From: CBDFGK01 sp965247075
GTDB lineage: Bacteria; Pseudomonadota; Gammaproteobacteria; Pseudomonadales; Halieaceae
DNA length: 64,000 nt
Assembly: GCA_965247075.1 (NCBI GenBank)
Contig: CBDFGK010000003.1
Coordinates: forward strand, 1,984,001-2,048,000
Reading direction: 5' to 3'
The position numbers and the translations under genes are program-made. Under the pieces are notes generated by a model. It saw only the letters and a list, made by a program, of their open reading frames with translations. It made no database searches and was not told the DNA's origin. Shown piece after piece: positions 26,253-33,253 of this stretch (position 1 is its first letter; every line of letters starts with the position of its first letter).

Positions 26253-26359
26253 ACAACAACTCTTTAAAACCATTACTGAACAGAACTGTCAGGCTGCATA
26301 GTGGTGACCCTTACAGCCACTATCAAAACCCAGAGTTCAGTATCATTTGGTTATTGGAA

Positions 26360-28008
26360 TATACTGATATGCGTCCAGGCATAACTCGCGATAGTGCCAT
26401 CAAGGTCGCTGCTCCTGGAGCCGTCCAGAGTTACCGGCGCGCCGGTAGTCACATCTTGATCGTCCCCGGCATTGGCAACCGGCGGCTGGTTGGTCGCGGG
26501 TGCCGCGGTCGCCGTGCCGGTCATGCTGGTCAAGGCAACAGGCCACGCGACCAGGTCGGTCACGCCGCCCGCGGTAAGGATCAGGTTGAAGGATGCCAAA
26601 GTCGCGGTGTAGGTGATGGTGTAAGCAGCACCGCTACCGCTCACAGCAGTCACCGTGATACCTGTGGAAGTGGAGAAATCACCCGCATCCAAACCGGCCA
26701 CATTCTCGGTGAAGGTGATGACGTGCATCTGCCCCGCCCGGTCAATCACAGCACCGGTAATGCTGCCGAGGGCCGCCCCCGGCGCATCAGCATCAATGGT
26801 AAATGCGGCAAGACCGGCAAAAGCGGAAACAACGCTATTCACGGTCTGGCGCACTCGCACTTGGTCGTCGGTGTATGCGGCACTGGTGTCGGGTAAAGTG
26901 AAACTGGTGCCGGTGCCGAGGACGAAATCGGTGGCACCGCCATCGGTGGAGTATTCCCAGGTGTCACTGTTGGTATCAAAACCGGTTGCCAGCGTAACGT
27001 CTATATCTCTATTTCTGGTGAGGCGGTCCGTATTAACACTCCCATCGGCAGCCGTGTCCCTCCTCAGAGCAATGCCCGGAGCCGGGGGGGGCTTGCACGA
27101 TGACTTCGCGGGTAGCCGTGCCAGTATTACCGGCGTGGTCGGTTGCACGGTAGGTAACCGTGTAGGTGCCGGCGGTGGCGGTGTTCACCGCGCTGCTATC
27201 CACGGTGACCGCGACAGTGTCATCCAGAGCATCCGTGGCGGTGGCACCCAGATCGTTGTAGGCTTCGCCCTCTTTCAGGGTAATGCTGGCCACACCAGTC
27301 GGGGTGACCTCTGGCGGAGTGCGATCAAAGGTAAATGCGTCAAGACCGGCAAATGGGGAAAGAACCTCATTTATGGTCTGGCGCGTTCGAATCTGATTGT
27401 CGGCATATTCGCCGTCCTCCAATCCGAAATGAATATTGGGGATGCGGAAGGGCGTGTCTATCTTTGTATAATCGTAACTTTGACCGCCATTGATGGATAT
27501 TTCCCAGGTGTCCCTGACCGGGAGCCTGCCGCCATCAAAATCATCCGCCACAACAATATCTATTCCTCTATTTTTGGTGATGCGGTCCGAATCTGAGCTA
27601 CCCGAGTCCGGACCACTCAGGACGATGGTCGGGGGCGACGTTACCGGTACAATCTGCTTTGCAATCTCGGAACCGTTAAAGAATAAGACGACATTACCAA
27701 CATAATTGGTAACACCACGAAAGAGGATATCTTGTTACTCACCAGTATCGTCTCCCCCAACAATGTGCTCTTGAGACACTTCGTCCAACGTAGCACGGTA
27801 TGTGCCTGCACTGAGGGGTCTAAAAAATACTACTACTGCGGTTCTATCCCCACTTGGGGTAACCCCAAAAGAGTCGCCCTCGATTGCCGTCTGGCCATCT
27901 GTGTAAACTATTCTTTGGGGTGCCCTGCGCATGGGCGATGCCCGTTGATGCCAGCATCGCCACCAGCAACGCCGCGGCGAAAACGAATGGGGTGATTGTT
28001 TTATTCAT
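26360..28008 (-). pseudogene. Ig-like/PKD-repeat surface protein, 5' part, decayed
   Basis: On the minus strand ATG at 28006-28008 begins a clear signal peptide (MNKTITPFVFAAALLVAMLA, then STGIAHA). The coding sequence then shifts frame repeatedly. Recognisable pieces are TYRATLDEVSQEHIVGGDD, a domain with LDAFTFDRTPPEV, a Big_3/HYR-like repeat (YNDLGATATDALDDTVAV, then GTYTVTYRATDHAGN), and a PKD start (NQPPVANAGDDQDVTTG). One shift coincides with an 8-base G run at 27084-27091. The PKD domain is cut at YAWT by the IS481-like end at 26359. It was probably a large secreted or outer-membrane protein; a matching C-terminal barrel relic lies at 31679-32040. Confidence 0.75.
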
Positions 28009-28029
28009 AGCACTTACCTCTCTGTTGCG

Positions 28030-28112
28030 TGGCTGGCTGGGGGGGGGCGATGCTCATCGCTGCCAGCAGCACCGAGGCAAAAACCAATGTTGGTGATGGT
28101 TTTGTGTATCAT
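28030..28112 (-). pseudogene. Second signal-peptide relic of a surface-protein paralogue
   Basis: ATG at 28110-28112 is followed, after one frame change, by KPSPTLVFASVLLAAMSIA, which parallels the signal peptide of the adjacent surface-protein pseudogene (KTITPFVFAAALLVAMLA). It contains a run of nine G bases on the plus strand and then ends. This is a short remnant of a duplicated gene start, lying between the nqrM-like gene and the larger pseudogene. Confidence 0.45.
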
Positions 28113-28117
28113 AAATA

Positions 28118-28309
28118 TCACTGGACTTCACTTATCTTTTCCTCGCAACGCTCAGGGTCGCCGCCGCAAATCTCGCAGGCCCCGTCAAGGCCAATCCTGT
28201 TGAGGCCACCGCAGGAACCTGATATTGGCGCACGACCACGCATCACGCCTATTGCCATACCGACAACCACGGCAACCAACAGCACAAAGGGTAGCACAGC
28301 TTCAATCAT
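28118..28309 (-). CDS. NqrM-like protein, second copy
   Basis: The 63-residue protein has an N-terminal membrane helix (MIEAVLPFVLLVAVVVGMAI) and the cysteine pattern SCGG, then CEICGG, then CEEK. This is the same layout as NqrM, the NQR maturation factor encoded at 54701 beside the nqr operon. NqrM uses its cysteines to help place iron in the Na+-NQR. Here it stands alone among decayed surface-protein genes, 32 kb from nqr. Function as a back-up maturation factor is possible, but this may equally be a passenger of the duplicated module. A truncated third copy lies at 31478-31611. Confidence 0.8.
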   Translation of the reverse strand: MIEAVLPFVLLVAVVVGMAIGVMRGRAPISGSCGGLNRIGLDGACEICGGDPERCEEKISEVQ

Positions 28310-28370
28310 TTCCTCACTTCCCTGTTAGCCCAATGGTCGGCGCCTTCGCTTTTTCGGCTGATCGTTTGCC

Positions 28371-28524
28371 GAGGATTTACCCGGTGCTGTCCCCCACGCT
28401 GAACAATGCGGTATACTGCACGGCAATATTGCGTGGAGATAGCCATGTCCCCTGAAATTCTGACCATCCTTGGTATGACAGCAACCCTCCTGATTGCCAC
28501 TTGGACCATGAACCGGTCACTGCG
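28371..28524. repeat. 154-bp direct repeat, copy 1
   Basis: This segment matches 31092-31245 at 153 of 154 positions by eye, with no gaps; the one difference is CTGAAC versus CTGGAC. It spans the upstream region and first 80 bases of the small coiled-coil genes at 28445 and 31166. Together the copies bracket the AAA ATPase gene and the IS1380 relic. Confidence 0.9.
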
Positions 28525-28760
28525 CACAGAACTGCGTGAAGACATCATAAGAGGTTCGCGGAGAGATCAAAGAGGTACGTGGAGAGATTGACGGCCTGCG
28601 TACTGAATTGAAAGCCGATAACGCCGCACTGCGCGATGAGGTCAAAGAAGAACTACAGGCAATGAATACCCGGGTTGCCAGCCTCAGTGAGCGCATGGCT
28701 GGACTTTCAGGTCTCGTCCAAGGACTCAAAGAGGCCATTGTTGCCCGCTCGGTGGCATAA
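28445..28760 (+). pseudogene. Small membrane-anchored coiled-coil protein, frameshifted copy
   Basis: ATG at 28445 begins MSPEILTILGMTATLLIATW, identical to the intact gene at 31166. After TELREDI a one-base indel (near 28550, ATAAGAGG) breaks the frame. The continuation in the next frame reads EVRGEIKEVRGEIDGL, then ELKADNAALRDEVKEEL, and ends VQGLKEAIVARSVA with a stop at 28758-28760. The corrected product would be a membrane helix followed by about 75 residues of heptad-like coiled coil. Function unknown. Confidence 0.7.
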
Positions 28761-28874
28761 CTCTTGCTGTTCACGCCCGCACCGCCGGCGCCTCGGCAAA
28801 AGACAAAGAGTAGACTATACAAAGGTGAGTTAGTTGTTCTGATAAAGCATTAAATAGCGAATGAGGCGTTGGTT

Positions 28875-30050
28875 ATGACACAGATTGAAAGTTTGAATCC
28901 GTTTACACCCGGAACTGGGCAACTCCCGCCTTATCTGGCGGGTCGGGAAAATGAGCAGGGTCGGTTCAGACAGATATTGGCAAAAATATCTGCCGGAAGG
29001 TCGCCCGATGCCGACATAGTTATGTATGGGCCCCGGGGTATGGGCAAAACAGTACTATTAAACTGGATCAGGGATGAAGTTGAAAAGACCGCGCAGGACA
29101 ATCGTCCCTTGCGGACAGTCCAAGCGTCCCCGACAATTTTTCCATCTTTAAATTCTCTCTGGAACAAATTGATTTCTGACGACTGGAAGAAGAAACTCTG
29201 GCCCAATCAAATCGAATTAGGGACAGGTGGAAACAAAATTGTGTGGAATTCAACATCTCCCGACGACGACGATTTAGTCAGTGCCTTGATTGAAGAATGT
29301 AAAGAGTGCCCATTGGTGCTGTTGATGGACGAGGCACACACTATGGAGCCTACTTTCTGCCAAGCCTTGCTGAATATAAGCCAACAAGCACGGCAAAATG
29401 CACCCTTTTTGCTGGTTCTCGCCGGCACCCCCGGCTTGCAATATTTCCTGACCACGGTGAACGCAAGTTTTGTTGAGCGTTCCCATAAGATTGGTATTGC
29501 GCGGCTAGATGCACAGGCTACTGCGGATGCTATTGTAAAACCGTTAAACGAACATGGCATAAATATAGACGACAGCACCCTTGCGCCGGTCGTTGAAGAC
29601 AGCCAGCATTATCCGTATTTCATTCAACTTTGGGGCGAAGCTCTTTGGGATCTGGCAAAGCAAAAAGACCTGCAAAAACTGACCTCTCAAGAAACTGCCG
29701 AAGTAGAAACAAAGATTGAGAACCGCCGATCAAACTTTTATGAACAACGCAGAGCAACATTAGACGAACTTGGACTGCTGCCGGCGGCTGGTGCTATTGC
29801 GACAGTATTCCAAGACACGGAAACAACCACAATGGATACGCTCATAGATGTTATTGCAGATAATTCACCTGTCGATTCACATACTACACAGTCAGTTAAT
29901 GAACATCTGCAAACGTTTATTCGCCATGAGTTTATTTGGAATCCACCAGACACAATATTATATGAGGCTGGCATTCCGAGTTTGATGACTTATGTCCTGG
30001 ACCGGCAGCGCGAGCATGTGCAAAAAGCATCACCGACATCTCTCGCCTAG
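28875..30050 (+). CDS. Orphan AAA+ ATPase
   Basis: 391 residues from the ATG at 28875; an in-frame TTG two codons upstream is less likely because GAGG at 28863-28866 spaces well to the ATG. Walker A is YGPRGMGKT (about 51-59). Walker B is LVLLMDEAHTM, and LVLAGTPGLQYFL follows as the sensor-1 region, a pattern seen in ORC/Cdc6-like and STAND-related AAA ATPases. The C-terminal 170 residues are helical with possible winged-helix character. I recognise no effector domain. The gene is AT-richer than the core and lies alone between two copies of a 154-bp repeat, next to IS relics, so it is probably a mobile passenger. A defence role is possible but unsupported. Confidence 0.75.
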   Translation: MTQIESLNPFTPGTGQLPPYLAGRENEQGRFRQILAKISAGRSPDADIVMYGPRGMGKTVLLNWIRDEVEKTAQDNRPLRTVQASPTIFPSLNSLWNKLISDDWKKKLWPNQIELGTGGNKIVWNSTSPDDDDLVSALIEECKECPLVLLMDEAHTMEPTFCQALLNISQQARQNAPFLLVLAGTPGLQYFLTTVNASFVERSHKIGIARLDAQATADAIVKPLNEHGINIDDSTLAPVVEDSQHYPYFIQLWGEALWDLAKQKDLQKLTSQETAEVETKIENRRSNFYEQRRATLDELGLLPAAGAIATVFQDTETTTMDTLIDVIADNSPVDSHTTQSVNEHLQTFIRHEFIWNPPDTILYEAGIPSLMTYVLDRQREHVQKASPTSLA

Positions 30051-30246
30051 CGACTAACATCTCGCCCCGTCATCCTTGTATGTGTTCACTAATTCGATGA
30101 CAAAATAGAATATTGTCATTGACTAGCTGACACATCAGGAGAGCACCATGTAAGCCCAAACTGCAGTCAAGCTGGCGCATGTCGGCTTCCTTTTTTTATC
30201 ATGCCAAGAATCCAGAATGTTTCTGGCATTATTCATCTCATCCCAT
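30051..30246. other. Non-coding stretch downstream of the AAA ATPase
   Basis: No gene is visible. An AAGCC ... GGCTT pair at about 30154-30187 followed by a T-rich run (30188-30197) could act as a terminator for the AAA ATPase gene, but the loop is long and the call is weak. The next recognisable feature is the left end of the IS1380 relic. Confidence 0.3.
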
Positions 30247-31030
30247 CCCCCAAATCCCCAGATATAACTTTGCCAGTGCGTCAAAGCGATCTGAATACCC
30301 CTTTTTAGCTCGTGCGCAAGCGGCCACTAACTGCATGACCGGAGAGTACCGTCAAAAACTGCATCCCAGCACGCACTCAGGCACAAAAAAGCCCGGTTCT
30401 CCTTTTTTAGACAGAACTATCCCGTGGCAACCGCGATTTTATCGTCAATGGCCTTAAACAGGCGGCGGGTCGAATTGCCTCAGCGCGATCAGCACTCGCT
30501 CCAGGAGTCCCCGATGTTCTGCCTTCAATTTTACAAGCAGTTGTCGCCCTGTTTTGACCACTTTGGCGGCCATGGCGTACAGGCGCCAACGCACGGTGAT
30601 CGCACGATGGTTGCCCATTCTTCTCAGCCAGTCTCCGAGCGTTGTCGCCTTTGGAATGTGAGTGAGATTCAACACGGTTCGCCGGGCCTCATCGTCCTGG
30701 AGGTGCCGACTGTCATCCAGATGAACGCTGCCTTCGTGTTGCATCAGGAGCAAGGTTTTGATGAACGTCGATGGCGGCAAACCCCGGTTGCTTTGCGGTA
30801 AGGGGAAGTGCTGATCGATGCGCTCGCTCAGCTGTAAGGACGCCATCCGTTGTGCCACGGCCAATAAACCGGCGCGGGATGTCAGTAAGTCGTTTGTGGT
30901 GTCGAGTTTGTAGGGTAGAATGTTCATAAGCCTTGCGTTGTGCACCCATTGGGTGATGGTCTGTTTTGTCGCTAACCATTATACAGCCAAGGCTTTCTGC
31001 GTTTTAGGGTTTTCTATCTGGGGATTGGGG
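30247..31030 (-). mobile_element. IS1380-family element, internally deleted
   Basis: Terminal inverted repeats are CCCCAAATCCCCAGATA at 30247-30263 and its near-exact complement TATCTGGGGATTGGGG at 31015-31030. The element is 784 bp, about half the usual length of IS1380-type elements. It contains one minus-strand frame in which the first and last parts of the transposase are joined without the catalytic middle. It cannot move by itself but could be moved by a related transposase acting on its ends. Confidence 0.8.
30454..30927 (-). pseudogene. IS1380 transposase with in-frame deletion of the catalytic core
   Basis: From the ATG at 30925-30927 the protein reads MNILPYKLDTTNDLLTSRAG and continues through HLQDDEARRTVLNLTHIPKA and TLGDWLRRMGNHRA, the N-terminal part of IS1380 transposases. 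It then switches to ITVRWRLYAMAAKVVKTGRQ and ends at a stop after LRQFDPPPV, the usual C-terminal tail. Roughly two thirds of the protein, including the DDE residues, is missing, yet the frame is open for 157 residues. It is non-catalytic as a transposase. Confidence 0.8.
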
Positions 31031-31091
31031 AAATAGAAATGTCACCTCCTTAAATTTTTACAAATGTCACCTTTTGAGGATATCGGTTGCT

Positions 31092-31245
31092 GAGGATTTA
31101 CCCGGTGCTGTCCCCCACGCTGGACAATGCGGTATACTGCACGGCAATATTGCGTGGAGATAGCCATGTCCCCTGAAATTCTGACCATCCTTGGTATGAC
31201 AGCAACCCTCCTGATTGCCACTTGGACCATGAACCGGTCACTGCG
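31092..31245. repeat. 154-bp direct repeat, copy 2
   Basis: Same orientation and length as 28371-28524, with one mismatch. The first 27 bases (GAGGATTTACCCGGTGCTGT onward) also occur, diverged, at 31673-31699, where they correspond to the end of the autotransporter-barrel pseudogene. This suggests the upstream part of the repeat derives from that gene's 3' end. Confidence 0.9.
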
Positions 31246-31435
31246 GGCCGATCTGCACCGCTTCGAAGATAAAGTGGATGCCCGCTTTGAAGCCGTGGAT
31301 GCCCGCTTTGAAGCCGTGGATGTAAAAATCGACGCCCTGCGCGAAGCCCAACACGGGCTTGATAACCGCATGGCCGGTCTTGAAGGGCTGATGCAGGGAC
31401 TCAGGGAAGCGATTGTCGCCCGCTCGGCGGCCTGA
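31166..31435 (+). CDS. Small membrane-anchored coiled-coil protein
   Basis: An intact 89-residue protein. The N-terminus MSPEILTILGMTATLLIATW is a probable membrane anchor. The rest is heptad-like with a short internal tandem repeat (DARFEAV twice, from a 21-24 bp DNA repeat) and ends GLREAIVARSAA. It resembles no enzyme I recognise. A frameshifted paralogue lies at 28445. TGGAG about 8 nt upstream of the ATG could be its ribosome site. It may be a structural or scaffolding peptide. Confidence 0.65.
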   Translation: MSPEILTILGMTATLLIATWTMNRSLRADLHRFEDKVDARFEAVDARFEAVDVKIDALREAQHGLDNRMAGLEGLMQGLREAIVARSAA

Positions 31436-31477
31436 GTGCTTCGGTCTGTGGCCGCGTTGTCTCGGCGCGTCACGATG

Positions 31478-31611
31478 CGGGCCCCGTCAAAGCCAATTTT
31501 GTTGAGGCCGCCGCAGGAACCTGATATAGGCGCACGACCACGCATCACACCTATTGCCATACCGGCAACCACGACAACCAACAGCACAAAGGATAGCGCA
31601 AGTTCAATCAT
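31478..31611 (-). pseudogene. NqrM-like gene, truncated third copy
   Basis: ATG at 31609-31611 begins MIELALSFVLLVVVVAGMAI and continues to SCGGLNKIGFDGA, closely matching the copy at 28118. At about 31478 the similarity stops before the CEICGG and CEEK cysteines, and the frame runs on into the antisense of the coiled-coil gene. The lost cysteines make it non-functional as NqrM. Confidence 0.75.
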
Positions 31612-31678
31612 TTTCCCACTTCCCTGTTAGCCCAGTGGCCGGCGCCTGCGCTTTTTCGGCTGATCGTTGGCCGAGGAC

Positions 31679-32040
31679 TTACCCGGTGCTATCCCCCACT
31701 TCCAATTCGGTCTGCAAGGCTTCGCCTTTGAGGCGCAAGGTGGTCGCGCCGCGTTCCAGTAACTGACCGCTGCCGCCGAGGCCGAAAGTGCGCAGGTTGA
31801 TGTCGCTCGACTGCGCGGCCTGGTCCTGCGGCGTAATCGCCACCTCGCCTTCGCCGCGTAGCCGGCGGTCGTCCACAAATCCAACTGCCCGGCACTCCAG
31901 CCGATATACGAATGCACGCTGGTCATATCAATATCGTACAGGGTGGCGCTCGTCACCGTGGTCGGCGTGCCGGACGTTCCGCCATCCGGAACCCCGCTCC
32001 CCTCGCATACCGTGACAAAGACGATGTTGAAACGGGGGAG
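31679..32040 (-). pseudogene. Autotransporter-type beta-barrel C-terminus, decayed
   Basis: On the minus strand, frames between 32040 and 31679 encode TLYDIDMTSVHSYIGWSAGQ, then, after a frame change, GEGEVAITPQDQAAQSSDI, LRTFGLGGSGQLLERG and TTLRLKGEALQTELEVGDS, with a stop at 31679. This alternating pattern resembles the outer-membrane barrel of autotransporter-like surface proteins. No N-terminal part is attached; the 32040 end abuts the stop of the antiporter gene. It probably belonged to the same protein family as the Ig-like pseudogene at 26360-28008. Confidence 0.55.
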
Positions 32041-33252
32041 TCAGCAAACTTTATAACGCCCTATTAACGCACCCGCACTGGTCCCCTGTACCAGCAGTGA
32101 AAACAGCACTACCCCAAACACCATGCTCTGTACGGTCCACCAATAGGGCAGGCTGAGCGGCAAGCTCAATACCAATGCCACCGCGATGGCGCCGCGCAGT
32201 CCGCCCCACACCAGAATGAACTGCCAGCCCATGGCCAGGGGCCGTGTTAGCCCTTGGGTCATGGCGCCACAACTGAAAACCGCTAGCGAGCGACCAATCA
32301 GTGCGGCAGGAATGGCGATGGCAATGGCCAGCCACTGCTCGACAAACATGCTGAAGGTAATCACCAGGCCCATAATCACGAAGATCAGCGCGTTAAAGAA
32401 AGCCCCCAACCACTCCCAGGTACTGTCCACGGTGTTGAGAAATTGTTGTTCATGCTCCTTCAACAAACTGCGTGTGACTATCGCCGCCGCCACCAGCGAC
32501 ATGATGCCAGACACATGAAAGACGTGTTCCGCCAGGTAAAAGCCGGAGAAGGCCGTGATAATTAGAATAATGATGGAGCCCGCGCTATTGGCCAGCAGCA
32601 GCACCAGGGTAGCGGCGGCCAGGCCCAGTATCATACCCACGGCCAGGCCCCCGCAAAAGGTGACCGCAAACACACCCAGATAGCCGGCGTTTAGTTGCGC
32701 TTCACTGTTCGTGGCGAAACCCAGGATGGCGGCAAACAGCACTAACGCACTGGCATCGTTGAAGAGGCTTTCGCCTTCCACCAGCGTGGTCAGATCCTCC
32801 GGCGCCTTGAGTCGCTTCAGTGCGGCCACCACGGCGATGGGGTCAGTGGCGGCGAGAATCGCCCCGGCGAGCAGGGCGGCGGCCCAGGGAAAGCCAGTGG
32901 GGGAGCCTATGCCGTAGAACAAAATGATCGCCACGGCAGCGGTGCTGATCAACATGCCGATGGTGGCCAGCAGCATTATGGGAGTCAGCCAGCGCTTTAG
33001 CAGTTGCGGCTTGAGATGCCAAGCGGCTTGGAAGATCAGCACCGGCAGAATCAGGTAAAACACCAGATCCTGGATATTGCCGGCGCGGATGCCGGTATCC
33101 AGTTCCAGGCCCGGCAGACTTAGACCCGCGAGAACACCGGCGGCGAGGCAGGCCAGCGTGAGTTCCAACCGGAGCAGGCGGTGGATCAACAGACCCACCA
33201 CCACCGCGGCTGACAGGAATAATATCTGGCCTACGACCACGGGTATGTCCAT
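32041..33252 (-). CDS. CPA1/NhaP-type sodium/proton antiporter
   Basis: 403 residues with about 12 hydrophobic segments. The signature ATDPIAVVAALKRLKAPEDL followed by VEGESLFNDASALVLF is diagnostic of CPA1 exchangers, with the transport aspartates in TDP and NDA. It exchanges Na+ (or K+) for H+ across the inner membrane. ATG at 33250-33252 starts 1 nt after the upstream stop, so it is coupled to the glutamate-synthase-like gene. It ends one base after the decayed autotransporter relic begins. It lacks the long cytoplasmic tail of some NhaP proteins. Confidence 0.88.
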   Translation of the reverse strand: MDIPVVVGQILFLSAAVVVGLLIHRLLRLELTLACLAAGVLAGLSLPGLELDTGIRAGNIQDLVFYLILPVLIFQAAWHLKPQLLKRWLTPIMLLATIGMLISTAAVAIILFYGIGSPTGFPWAAALLAGAILAATDPIAVVAALKRLKAPEDLTTLVEGESLFNDASALVLFAAILGFATNSEAQLNAGYLGVFAVTFCGGLAVGMILGLAAATLVLLLANSAGSIIILIITAFSGFYLAEHVFHVSGIMSLVAAAIVTRSLLKEHEQQFLNTVDSTWEWLGAFFNALIFVIMGLVITFSMFVEQWLAIAIAIPAALIGRSLAVFSCGAMTQGLTRPLAMGWQFILVWGGLRGAIAVALVLSLPLSLPYWWTVQSMVFGVVLFSLLVQGTSAGALIGRYKVC

Positions 33253-33253
33253 G

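Larger units (their letters stand above)
23753..26301 (+). pseudogene. DDE integrase-type transposase, frameshifted and split by IS4
   Basis: The N-terminal frame (23753 to about 24700) includes a helix-turn-helix region and the catalytic residues: D in YLRVDTVHQG, D in FHADNGSEYIN, E in ALVESRNGS. After HSRQHWA, near 24690-24710, the frame must shift by one base to continue as VAVVNQFLHQHLNPYINYHRP. The run of T and G bases there makes an indel likely. The second frame reaches EAKQQL, where the IS4 element is inserted. Beyond it, the frame resumes as FKTITEQNCQAA and stops at 26299-26301. It carries two independent lesions. Confidence 0.75.
23699..26359 (+). mobile_element. IS481-like element carrying a nested IS4 insertion
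   Basis: The left terminal repeat is TTCCAACACGAAATGATACT at 23699, ending at 23722. The right terminal repeat is its imperfect inverted copy at 26335-26359, also containing ATGATACTGAAC. Between them lies one DDE integrase-type transposase gene, split by an IS4 element at 24980-26252. Without the IS4 the element would be about 1.4 kb. A second, outward-lying copy of the left repeat occurs at 23665-23688. The right end truncates a surface-protein pseudogene. I see no target duplication. The family (IS481-like rather than IS3) is inferred from the integrase core and lack of a second frame. Confidence 0.75.

Noticed and set aside
30200..30230. Strong terminator hairpin (ATGCCA ... TGGCAT, CCAGAA ... 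TTCTGG)
   Set aside because: The two inverted repeats interleave and no T-run follows, so it is not a convincing rho-independent terminator.
23698..31030. Gene-cassette (integron) array
   Set aside because: Repeated modules first suggested cassettes, but no attC-like sites or integrase gene were seen, and gene orientations are mixed. Duplication plus insertion sequences explains the pattern.
28371..31245. CRISPR array
   Set aside because: Only two long repeats are present, spaced 2.7 kb apart; there are no short regular repeats or spacers anywhere in the window.
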